Assembly (NCBI RefSeq): GCF_000223985.1
Contig: NZ_AFWV01000010.1
Location: 1-64,000, forward strand
Direction: 5' to 3'
Length of the DNA stretch: 64,000 nt
Source: Thiocapsa marina 5811
GTDB lineage: Bacteria; Pseudomonadota; Gammaproteobacteria; Chromatiales; Chromatiaceae
Positions 7,761 through 15,405 of this stretch are shown one piece after another. Made by a program: the position numbers and the translations under genes. The notes under the pieces were generated by a model. That model was not told where the DNA came from. It saw nothing but the letters and a program-made list of their open reading frames with translations, and made no database searches. Within the stretch, counting starts at the first letter, position 1; each line of letters starts with the position of its first letter.

Positions 7761-8515
7761 TCACGGCAAAATCCTTTCATCCCAGGCCCGATTCCCGTCA
7801 TCCGGAATATGCGCCAACGCCCAGGCCGCGAAATTGAACGACGTACCGGCGAAGGTCTGCGCCGCCGCGGGATAAAGATAGGCCGTCACCGCATCGTGGA
7901 AAGCGTTCAGCTCGGCATGGTTCGCCAATCCCGATACCCCGGCGAGCGCCGGTCGAACATCGCTTGAACGACACAACGTCGCAGGGTCGGGTGCATCATC
8001 CCGTAGAACACGTTCCAGCGGTCCTGAGACCTGAGCCACTGCCACTCCCAAGCCACCGCCAGCGCCTCCTCGTGCAAACGGTCGAAGGATCCGCCGACCA
8101 AGCGCCGAGAGAAGTCGCAAACGTAATGGAACCGTTCGTGCTGATAGACGGAGAGCACCAGTAATCGAAGCACCCGCTCGGCATCCTTCTCGGTGATGAA
8201 CGGAAAGCGACGCTGGGCATCGCGGATCAGACTCTTCCAAAATGCCTCGATATTTCCCCGGTAGAGACTGATGATGCCGGCACTACCCATCCACTGGTAG
8301 GTCCCGAGCAGGGCGATCGAGTCAGCACGATCGGGAAATTCCGGCCCGGTGTCGGGCACCCTTTCCCGGAACACCTCCAGCTCGGGCGCGTCGTCGAAAA
8401 GCCCGGCAGGAAGCACACCGTCGTCCGGTGGCTCATCCACGGCAAGTAGATGCTCCCTGCCGTGTATTGGCACGGCGCTGAGAATCTGTTTGATCAGGGT
8501 GTCGGCGACTGACAT
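7761..8515 (-). pseudogene. HExxH (gluzincin-like) protein gene, frameshifted
   Basis: The frame from 8515 reads to about 7925 and ends shortly after (7907). The protein-like continuation (NHAELNAFHDAVTAYLYPAA...) is in the frame one base earlier and runs to 7761. One missing base near 7925 explains this. The first part contains HERFH (126-130) followed by LHEEAL (148-153), fitting HExxH with a downstream Glu, the metal site of gluzincin peptidases. Total length would be about 250 residues. I do not recognise the family. It precedes the PP2C gene. Confidence 0.5.
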
Positions 8516-8806
8516 GGCGGGTCTCTGGTGAATCCTAAAAAGGGTTGAACGTGACCGGGCACGGCTTTTCCTTCAGAATCGTGATCACGTTTCCTATGTG
8601 TTGTGACGTGCCGAGAAAGCAGGCCCTTTTCATTAGGCAGATCACCCGAACCTTAGGGGCTCGTGACACCCGGTCTCGGGAGCAATGTCACGAGGGAGCC
8701 GGGACTTGGACGGTCGGTCAGGGTCAGCAAGGCCCCTTCAGCGTTTCAAGCAGCTATCCGGCGCAGCCCCGAAGTGCGCTTTCGCTACGGGGACGGCATG
8801 CTCTAC

Positions 8807-9219
8807 TCAGAGCGTCTCCGTTGGCCCAAACACCAACGCGAGGGTCAGATTCCCGTCGCGTGTGGCGAACGCGCTCAGATAGACCCAGCCGCCGGGCACC
8901 GCCATGCGGGCGGTGCGGTCGTTGTAGCCCATGGTGACGGCGCTGCCCAGACGCTCCCAGTGTGGTGTGGTTTGGTCTGCTCGGGCGACCACCGATGTTC
9001 CGGGTCCGGCACGAAGGTCAGGGCCTGGGTGCTCATGGCGGACTGCGAGCCGTCGTAGTGGTGAAAGCGGAACAGCCAGCCGCCCTCGACCGCGGCGATC
9101 TGCGTGGTGTCGCGTTTGGTGCACCAAATGTCGCTCGCGTCGCGCATTTGGATAAGGTGCCAGTCGAGACGCGGTTCGCTCGGGTTCTCGGTCGCTTCGC
9201 TCATGTCTGTCGGATGCAT
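8807..9219 (-). pseudogene. hypothetical protein gene, frameshifted
   Basis: The frame from ATG 9219 (or ATG 9204, MSEATENPSEPRLDW) encodes a Trp/His-rich protein to about 8988, then goes out of frame at EHRW. A good continuation (ADQTTPHWERLGSAVTMGY, then MAVPGGWVYLSAFATRDG) is in the frame one base earlier and ends at 8807. Repaired length is about 137 residues. No known domain is recognised; the beta-rich look suggests a small globular protein. The lesion type equals those at 7925 and 10982. Confidence 0.45.
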
Positions 9220-9309
9220 GTTGTCCGTCCATCTGGGCAATGTCCCGGCGCGATCCTCGGCCGCTCGCATCGGGTGCCGGGTCGTCCGGGGATGGTCTCC
9301 GCGGCGCCG

Positions 9310-10329
9310 TTACGCCGTTGTGATCTGCGGCGGTTGCGGCTGCGTGATGTGCTTGAGAATGGCCTTGCCGCTGTCGACATCGAGGCCGAACATGGTGCTC
9401 ATGAAGACGTGGTTGATGCCGGTGATCTGTTTGATCTCCTGCGCAGTCAATGGGGGCGAGACGGTTTGAAACCGGCGCAGTCTCATCGCGTATTCCTCGT
9501 CGGGATGTTCCGCGCGACCTTGGTAGGGCGATTTGATCAGCGTCCCGTCCGCCTCGCCGACGGCGACGATGCCGACCCCGGATTGATAGAGAAAGACCAT
9601 GTCGCCGCGTGCCAACCGCTCGATCTTGAACTTCCAGGGATCGAAATAGGCCGCGGCTTTCCGGCTCGACAGCATGTCGTTGTGGTCTTGCGGGCTGTTC
9701 TTGAAATTCGTGTTGAGGATGTAGTACCCCTCGGCGATATCCTCGTAAGGGTTGTCGCAGACCCTGAACGGCGACATCTCGAGCAACATCTCGTCCGGAA
9801 CACCGGCATAGACGCGATAGACCCATGGCCGGACATCCAATCCACCCGACCGCCAATACCGGACGGCCTCGCGGGTTCGATAATCCATGCCGTTGGTCAT
9901 GACGACAAAGACCTGCTTACGGTTGAAGGCCTCTTCCGGGAGCTCGACCTCGAATTTGGCCCGATGTGCCGTCTTGAGCGATTGGGATGGATCGGTGGAC
10001 TTCTTGAACCAGACATCCAGCTCGGGGTATCCCATGCTCCCGAAGAGCTGACCGTAACGGAGCACCTGCAGGAGGTTCGATGCCTGCGACTCCCACGCCT
10101 TCAGCTCGAAGATAAAGAGCCTGCCCTCGCGGTCGATGGCCATTAGATCCGGCTCTTCCTGCCATGCGCGGGACTGCATCAGCAGGAGCAGCTCGTCATC
10201 GGGAAAGAGGCGATCCAGCGAGCGAAAGAGGATCCCTTGCAGCGCCCGCTCGTCGAGCCCGAACGACTGCAGACGCAGGGTCCGCCGCTTGTCCGTCTCG
10301 CCGGTCTTGGGGTTGATGCTCAAGAGCAT
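9310..10329 (-). CDS. PD-(D/E)XK nuclease with EVE/PUA-like C-terminus
   Basis: A 339-residue protein. The N-terminal half has the nuclease core EPDLMAID (D61) and LFIFELK (E75, K77), followed by Q88 in LLQVLRYGQ, as in DUF91/NucS-related enzymes. Residues about 205-300 (YYILNTNF...WKFKIERLARGDMVFLYQSGVGIVAVGEADG) read like an EVE/PUA-type fold, a domain known to bind modified bases. Such fusions are typical of modification-dependent restriction enzymes; the role here is inferred. The first codons (MLLS) lie inside the long direct repeat at 10319-10511. No methyltransferase is adjacent. Confidence 0.65.
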   Translation of the reverse strand: MLLSINPKTGETDKRRTLRLQSFGLDERALQGILFRSLDRLFPDDELLLLMQSRAWQEEPDLMAIDREGRLFIFELKAWESQASNLLQVLRYGQLFGSMGYPELDVWFKKSTDPSQSLKTAHRAKFEVELPEEAFNRKQVFVVMTNGMDYRTREAVRYWRSGGLDVRPWVYRVYAGVPDEMLLEMSPFRVCDNPYEDIAEGYYILNTNFKNSPQDHNDMLSSRKAAAYFDPWKFKIERLARGDMVFLYQSGVGIVAVGEADGTLIKSPYQGRAEHPDEEYAMRLRRFQTVSPPLTAQEIKQITGINHVFMSTMFGLDVDSGKAILKHITQPQPPQITTA

Positions 10330-10511
10330 TGTCGTGAATCCTTATGATGCTGCCGACCGGCGTCGTAACCTTGCAGGACACCGGGGTCGGCGACGGATCT
10401 CGATACGTGTCCTGCGAGGTGCTGCAACGATATCCTTCGTATGCGACACTGCGCGTCGTACTCCTAACAAGTTCCTGGCGACCAACGGGTATCGCTATCC
10501 ATCGGCGAGAT
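10319..10511 (+). repeat. ~190-bp structured direct repeat, copy 1
   Basis: Matches copy 2 at 11448-11648 imperfectly along its length, with an exact 48-bp core (10394-10441 and 11526-11573). The DNA can fold: GCAGGACAC (10373-10381) pairs with GTGTCCTGC (10407-10415), enclosed by TTGCAG/CTGCAA. The left end overlaps the start of the nuclease gene on the other strand. The function is unknown; see findings. Confidence 0.65.
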
Positions 10512-10573
10512 CTGTTGACAAAGACCTGCTTTCATCAGCCCAATGGGGCATGATTTTCAGGGTGGGAGACATC

Positions 10574-10813
10574 ATGAGCTACCTTGCCCATTTCGGCGCC
10601 AAACCGGATATCTGCGGCGGTGAAACCGTGATTCGCGGAACACGCGTTACGCTTCGGACTCTGCTGGCAAGCCTGGCCGACGGTGACAGTATCGCCGAAG
10701 TCCTGGCCGCTTATCCGACGATATCGGAAGAGGATCTTCACGCTGTGATTGCATTTGCAGCGGCTTCGGCGGAGGAAGATCTGCCGATTCCGGCGATCCC
10801 GAAGGTTGCGTGA
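10574..10813 (+). CDS. DUF433 family antitoxin
   Basis: A 79-residue protein from ATG 10574 with a GGGAGA ribosome site at 10564-10569. Motifs typical of DUF433 are present: PDICGGETVIRGTRV, then TLLASLADGDSIAEVLAAYPTISEEDL and an alanine-rich C-terminal helix. DUF433 proteins bind DNA by a winged-helix-like fold and act as antitoxins to PIN-like DUF5615 toxins. The toxin gene follows with a 4-bp overlap (GTGA). The frame opens further upstream in unrelated sequence, so I take the ATG after the ribosome site. It likely autoregulates the pair. Confidence 0.8.
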   Translation: MSYLAHFGAKPDICGGETVIRGTRVTLRTLLASLADGDSIAEVLAAYPTISEEDLHAVIAFAAASAEEDLPIPAIPKVA

Positions 10814-11165
10814 AGATCAAGCTGGATGAAAACATCCCCTCCACTTTGATGGCGGACCTGTCAGCTTTGGGGCATGACATCGATTCCGTCGTTGATGAGG
10901 GTTTGATGGGCCATTCCGATCCGGATGTTTGGGCTGGCGCTCAGAGCGGCGGTCGTTTCCTGATCACTCAGGATCTCGATTTTCCGACCTGAGGCAGTTT
11001 AAGCCAGGCACTCATCATGGAATTCTGCTGATACGCATGAAGCAACCGGGACGCCGCGCCGTCATGAATCGAATCCTGTCGCTGTTCAATGGCCAGGATG
11101 TCGGTTCTTGGCGAGACTGTTTTGTTGTTGCCACTGAGGTCAAGGTGCGCGTTCATCGTCCGTGA
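10810..11165 (+). pseudogene. DUF5615 PIN-like toxin gene, frameshifted
   Basis: The GTG start at 10810 overlaps the DUF433 stop. The frame gives MKIKLDENIPSTLMADL... with the D-E of Mut7-C/PIN-like toxins and LITQDLDF, then stops at 10990-10992. The expected continuation (SDLRQFKPGTHHGILLI...) is in the frame one base earlier, to 11165. A missing base in the T run at 10981-10983 explains it. The repaired protein is 118 residues, normal for the family. As printed, the toxin loses its second half and should be inactive unless ribosomes slip. Confidence 0.65.
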
Positions 11166-11633
11166 CCAGTCGGTCGATTTGACGTTCCATGCACTGATCA
11201 AGGCGCCGGATCGAAGCGACGCAGACCGGCCTCGCTCGCAACTCAGGCCACGGTACGCCTGCAGAGGCGTCTTGTCAGTACAGTGAAGTCCGTACCGGGG
11301 CAAGCCATACCCCCGTAGCCAAAGGTTACTGCGTCGCCGCGAGGCGGGGTGGGGAGCGGCCGGAGGCAAACGATCAGCCCGTAGGATGACGAACCCGTTT
11401 CGGTGTTCGGTGGTGGTGAGTCTGCCGTGACATGGCGAAGCCTGAAACTGCTCAAGAGCATATCGTGACTCCTTAAGATGGTGCCGAACGCCGTCGTCAG
11501 ATTGCAGGCCACCGAGATCGCCGGCGGATCTCGATACGTGTCCTGCGAGGTGCTGCAACGATATCCTTCGTAGACGACGGTGTGTGTCGTACTCGGCACC
11601 TGGGCACCTGTTCAAGGCGACCAGCGGCTAACG
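11166..11633. other. non-coding stretch leading into repeat copy 2
   Basis: No supported reading frame. Several hairpins are readable, for example CGAAC/GTTCG around 11384 and a G/C-rich one around 11335 (GTCGCCGCGAGGCGGGG). The sequence runs without a break into repeat copy 2, so 11220-11648 may be one structured RNA or its remnant. A group II intron domain was considered, but no domain V was found. Confidence 0.3.
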
Positions 11634-11648
11634 CTACCCATCGGTGGG
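11448..11648 (+). repeat. ~190-bp structured direct repeat, copy 2
   Basis: Second copy of the element at 10319-10511, same orientation. It shares the exact 48-bp core at 11526-11573. The long hairpin is kept with one mismatch (GCAGGCCAC/GTGTCCTGC). The right end overlaps the stop codon of the HNH gene on the minus strand. Together the copies bracket the DUF433/DUF5615 locus. Confidence 0.65.
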
Positions 11649-12065
11649 ATGGGTCCAGAGCTTCGCGGCGATGAGCAACTGCCGTTCTTCGATGCGCTCG
11701 GGACGATTCAGTTGAAGGAGGCGTATGGTGGTGCGACCGGCGGGTGTGGTGCCTGAAAGTGTCCCGTCCGAGGCGAGATCGAAATGATCATCCCAGGTGT
11801 CTCGTCGGGGGTGGAACAGCGGAACGACGAGGTTGGTTTGCGGATCGATGGCCGTCAAGTCGCTGCCCTTGTATCGGTTGCAGAGGGTACAGCAGAGGGC
11901 GAGATTCTCGTGGTTTGTTGATCCCCCGTGCTTTTCGGCAATGATGTGATCGATCTGGTGGGGGGCGAAGCTGACTGTCTCCGGGATTCCACAGTATTCG
12001 CAGCGGCCGGCGGCTCGCTCGCGGATCAGTCGGCGCAGGCGCGCCGGGATAAATGTTCGGCTCAC
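11634..12065 (-). CDS. HNH endonuclease
   Basis: A 143-residue protein with a complete HNH/zinc layout: CEYCG (22-26), HQIDHIIAEKHGG (36-48), NLALCCTLCNRYKGSD (54-69). The DH pair and the later Asn are the catalytic residues of the family, and four Cys hold structural zinc. It would nick or cut DNA. It starts inside the stop of the upstream small gene (ATGA overlap), so the pair is translationally coupled. HNH proteins of this size occur in defence, phage and mobile contexts; the target is unknown. Confidence 0.8.
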   Translation of the reverse strand: MSRTFIPARLRRLIRERAAGRCEYCGIPETVSFAPHQIDHIIAEKHGGSTNHENLALCCTLCNRYKGSDLTAIDPQTNLVVPLFHPRRDTWDDHFDLASDGTLSGTTPAGRTTIRLLQLNRPERIEERQLLIAAKLWTHPTDG

Positions 12066-12415
12066 GCCTGCCGGAGTCGTTCTGCAGCTCGAATCTTGGA
12101 CTTACGAACCAGATGCTCGATGTACTGGTAGTGTCGCCATTGACGATCCTCTTCGTCCGATAGGTCGCCCTCGCGGCTGCGCTTAAGAAGGGCGTCGATT
12201 TGGGCCTGGAGCGCTTGGCTTGGGCGGAGTGCCATGATCTGCTCCGGTGTGGGCAGGCTGGCGAGAAACTCCATGACGTCCGCCAATCCAGAGAATCCGG
12301 CAGCGCCTTCGGCGTCGAGCTCGCGCAAACCAAGGCTCAGAATGCGCGGAAGACCCTCCTTGCGGGGCGTGAGCGCTGCCGCAAGGTCATCCGGTATTTG
12401 CAGGGTCAGTTGCAT
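12062..12415 (-). CDS. small protein coupled to HNH endonuclease (117 aa)
   Basis: A 117-residue protein. The N-terminus MQLTLQIPDDLAAALTP is the beta-strand plus helix start common in ribbon-helix-helix-like small proteins. The middle is helical, and the C-terminus is rich in Arg/Lys/Gln (RQWRHYQYIEHLVRKSKIRAAERLRQA). It overlaps the HNH gene by 4 bp. I know this two-gene order from other bacteria but not an assigned function. An antitoxin-like or regulatory role for the nuclease is plausible. Confidence 0.6.
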   Translation of the reverse strand: MQLTLQIPDDLAAALTPRKEGLPRILSLGLRELDAEGAAGFSGLADVMEFLASLPTPEQIMALRPSQALQAQIDALLKRSREGDLSDEEDRQWRHYQYIEHLVRKSKIRAAERLRQA

Positions 12416-12712
12416 GTCGCCGTACTCCGCTTAAAGAACAGGCTTTATCGAATGGCTGTCCGGAGTATTCGGGCCAGCCAAGGGGGACGTCAAGTTGTAG
12501 CGGCCTGTTTCGGAAGCATGGCCACCAATCGATCTCCGATTCGGTTGGTCCTTCATCGGCACGATCGAACCATCGACCTTCACAAATCGAGCCGGAATCG
12601 CGTAAGCGTATGGCCTCATAAGGCTGCTGCAAATCCTGGAATGACTTCGCCGAAGCGGATCCCGCGCAGTTCCGCCTCGGCGCCGATCGAAACGACGCTT
12701 TCCCCTCCGGGA
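12416..12712. other. gap with uncertain minus-strand frames
   Basis: It lies between the AAA+ ATPase stop and the small HNH-linked gene. Two overlapping minus frames of 109 and 62 codons exist. Neither has a ribosome site, third-codon-position GC is not decisive and I recognise neither product. The stretch may hold the promoter for the 12415 gene or gene remnants. Confidence 0.25.
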
Positions 12713-14941
12713 TCACGCCGCCCTGACCATCTCATCCCCCTTCAACCGACACTCCGCCATCAGCCGGCGCAGGAACTGCTCCGGTGTCGGGGTCTCGCCG
12801 AGCAGCTCGCGCTGGCGGCAGACGGTGGCGAAGTCGCCGGGCGTCAGGCTCTCCAGCGCCGTCAGATGCCGCGCGATCTTCGGTGGGACCGGAGCTGTAG
12901 CATCCCCGAGCGCCTCGCGGGCGAACAGGGCGAGGCGTTGGGCCGGCTTCAGTGCACGGAAGTGCAGCTTGAAGTCGAACCGCCGCAGCGCCGCGGCGTC
13001 GATGCCCGACATCAGGTTCGTTGCCGCGATGAAGATGCCGGGAAAGCCTTCCATCTGCTGCAACAGCTCGTTCACCTGCGTGCGCTCCCAGCCGTGCCGT
13101 GCCGATCGCCGGTCGGCGAGGAAGCTGTCGACCTCGTCCAGGAGCAGGACCGTGTGCGCCGGGTCGCACGCGCGAAACAGACGTGCCAGGTTCTGCTCGG
13201 TCTCCCCGACATAGGGCGAGACCAAGTCGGAGGCCTGCCGCGCCACCAGCTCGCGGTCGAGCGCCTCGGCCAGCACCTCGGCAAAGGCGGTCTTGCCGGT
13301 CCCCGGCGGACCATAGAAGCACAGGCTGCCGTGCCCCCGTTCGGCCAGCGCGCGGGCGATCGCGCCCGGCGTGATGTCGCCGGCCAGGTTCAGATAGGCG
13401 ACGTCGAACGCCGTACCCGTCCGACGTCGGCGCGGCCCCGGCGCCCCGTGCAGGAGGCTGCGCAGCGCCCCGATGCCGTCGCGCACCGTCTGCTCGGCCG
13501 GCGCCTCCGGGTGCAGGTCGAGCAGACGGCGGGCCGCGCCCAGCTGCGCCGGGGCCAGGGCGGTGTCCGCCGCCAGCTCGTCGAGCAGCGCCGGCGGCAG
13601 TGCCGCGTCCCCGAGATGGCACTCGGCCATCCGACGCCGGACCGAGCGGGGCGGGGTCGTGAAGGCGACCGGCAGCAGGAAGCGCCGCAGGAAGGCCGGA
13701 TCCATACCGTCGGTGCGGTTGGTGATCCAGATCGCCGGCACCGGGTTCTCCTCCAGAATGCGATTCATCCGGCCCTTCTGCCGGCCCGCGCTTTGTTGCC
13801 TGCCCAGCAACGCGAGCAGGCCGCCGCCCTCGTCGAACACGTCCTCGACCTCGTCGAAGATCAGCACCGCGCCGCCGCGTCGCCCGAGCAGGCGCTGCGC
13901 GACCAGATAGGCCGACAGACGCCCGTCGCGATTCAGCCCGTCCGCGTCCTCGTCGGCGCTGCGCACCTGATAGGCGTGCAGCCCGCACGCCTCGACCAGG
14001 GCACGCGCCAGCTCGGTCTTGCCAGTGCCGGGCGCGCCGTAGAAGAGCGCGTTGACGCCGACCGCCCCGGTGGCCGCGGCGCGGCCCAGGGTCGCGCTTA
14101 GCCGTGCGGTGTCGGCGGCCAGATGCGGGAAGGCATCCAGTCGCCAGGCACCGACGGGCGCCGGCTCGATCAGGAGCGCAAGCAGCGCCTCGCTGTCCCG
14201 CGGGGCGGCATCGAGCACGTCGCGCAGGAGGCTTTGCGGGGCTAGGTAGTCCTCCAGGTCGGACTCGTGACGGTGCTGTCGGTCGAGGAGCCCGAGACTG
14301 TTCAGCGGGCCGCGCTTGGCCAATGCCTCGCGCATGGCACTCCGATCGAGACCCAGAACCCCGGCCAAGCGCTCCAGATTGGTCCGCCCGGTGCCTCGGC
14401 TGCCCGCGCGCAAGACCGTGCGCAGCGCCTCGGACTGCTCGCGCTGCTCCAGGAAATCGAGCACGCAGAGACTGGTCTCGTCGAGTCCGAGGACCTCGCC
14501 GAGCAGGGCGACGGTCGACGAGATCGGCGCCCGCCCGTCGGCTTTGGCCAGACGCTTCAAGACAGCGCGCGGCAGCGTTTGGAAAAAGCCGTGGACGTGA
14601 CGCTTCTGGCGGTGATCCAGCGCCTGATCCTCGTCGCCCGGCCAGTCGTTGTGGAGACGCTTCGCGAGCTGGCGTTCCAGGTCCGATTCGTAGCGGACGT
14701 CGGCGTCTTCGTCCGGCGACCCTGCGTGAACCGGCGGCAGCCAGCCCCCCACGGACTCGGGATCAAGCAGCGGAAGGGTTAACCGCCAGATCGACACGAG
14801 TGTGTCGTCGCTTCTCAACGTGACGCGCGCGGCCGGGAAGCTGTCGAGCCACTGCAGGGCAAAACGGGCGAGACGGCGCTCGGCGGCCGGGACAACGTCG
14901 AAGTCACGACGCCACAGGGTGCGATGCGGGTGCTGGCTCAT
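12713..14941 (-). CDS. double AAA+ ATPase of unknown role
   Basis: A 742-residue protein with an uncharacterised helical N-terminus (1-290) and two AAA+ modules. Module 1 has Walker A GAPGTGKT (302-309), Walker B VLIFDEVED (359-367) and arginine-containing FLRRF. Module 2 has GPPGTGKT (544-551), LLLDEVDSF (599-607) and ALRRFDFK. The two-ring layout resembles Cdc48/spastin-type remodelers, but the N-domain differs from known adaptors. It stands alone between a gap and the HNH pair. Both ATP sites look intact. It could be a core remodelling factor or part of an uncharacterised defence or stress module. Confidence 0.75.
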   Translation of the reverse strand: MSQHPHRTLWRRDFDVVPAAERRLARFALQWLDSFPAARVTLRSDDTLVSIWRLTLPLLDPESVGGWLPPVHAGSPDEDADVRYESDLERQLAKRLHNDWPGDEDQALDHRQKRHVHGFFQTLPRAVLKRLAKADGRAPISSTVALLGEVLGLDETSLCVLDFLEQREQSEALRTVLRAGSRGTGRTNLERLAGVLGLDRSAMREALAKRGPLNSLGLLDRQHRHESDLEDYLAPQSLLRDVLDAAPRDSEALLALLIEPAPVGAWRLDAFPHLAADTARLSATLGRAAATGAVGVNALFYGAPGTGKTELARALVEACGLHAYQVRSADEDADGLNRDGRLSAYLVAQRLLGRRGGAVLIFDEVEDVFDEGGGLLALLGRQQSAGRQKGRMNRILEENPVPAIWITNRTDGMDPAFLRRFLLPVAFTTPPRSVRRRMAECHLGDAALPPALLDELAADTALAPAQLGAARRLLDLHPEAPAEQTVRDGIGALRSLLHGAPGPRRRRTGTAFDVAYLNLAGDITPGAIARALAERGHGSLCFYGPPGTGKTAFAEVLAEALDRELVARQASDLVSPYVGETEQNLARLFRACDPAHTVLLLDEVDSFLADRRSARHGWERTQVNELLQQMEGFPGIFIAATNLMSGIDAAALRRFDFKLHFRALKPAQRLALFAREALGDATAPVPPKIARHLTALESLTPGDFATVCRQRELLGETPTPEQFLRRLMAECRLKGDEMVRAA

Positions 14942-15405
14942 ATTTTCGTTGCTCTCTCTGCCAAGGTTGAAAACGTCGACCGTCGTCGGGCCTGTGCCGG
15001 ATCCCGCGATGACTCTGCGGCGGGTCCGCAGCTCGATGGTCTTCGGGTCTCGGGCATCCGGTGACCGGCGGCTCTCGATCGGTCAAACGATGAACCCCGT
15101 TTCGCGTGTTTTCCGGCGAGCTTTTTTCGAGCGGATTGGATCTGGGTGAAGGGCGTATTGGACCATTCGGATGCGACACGACATGTCGGACAGGACGCGT
15201 GACGGACCGATCGCCTTGGGGTACGGGTCTTGCGGGGTCACGCGGCGCGGGGTTTTCGGCTCAGCCGATTCGATGTGCGGGCGAAGGTTCTCCGCAACCT
15301 TGGCGGCATCGGAGGAACCATCACCCGCGGGCACCGACAGGAGCAATCGCGTCGTCTTTCCGCAGGGTTACTGCAGAAAGGACGTTTATTTGAAGCTCGC
15401 CCGGA
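14942..15405. other. gap without supported gene
   Basis: It lies between the divergent end of the AAA+ gene and the stop of the mscS-like gene. Frames on both strands exist (for example 87 codons on minus, 15083-15346) but lack ribosome sites and recognisable motifs. I see no tRNA, terminator with T run or repeat here. Confidence 0.3.

Noticed and set aside
10978-10992. Programmed frameshift in the DUF5615 toxin at GATTTTCC
   Set aside because: A T4 run alone is not a recognised slippery site and no stimulatory structure was seen; a plain deletion is simpler, given two similar lesions nearby.
11166-11648. Group II intron ribozyme
   Set aside because: The sequence looks structured and repeated, but I found no domain V hairpin, no reverse transcriptase and no intron-type 5' end, so I only report a structured repeat.
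15083-15346. An 87-codon minus-strand gene in the 14942-15405 gap
   Set aside because: No ribosome site, no recognisable motif, composition not better than chance for this GC content.
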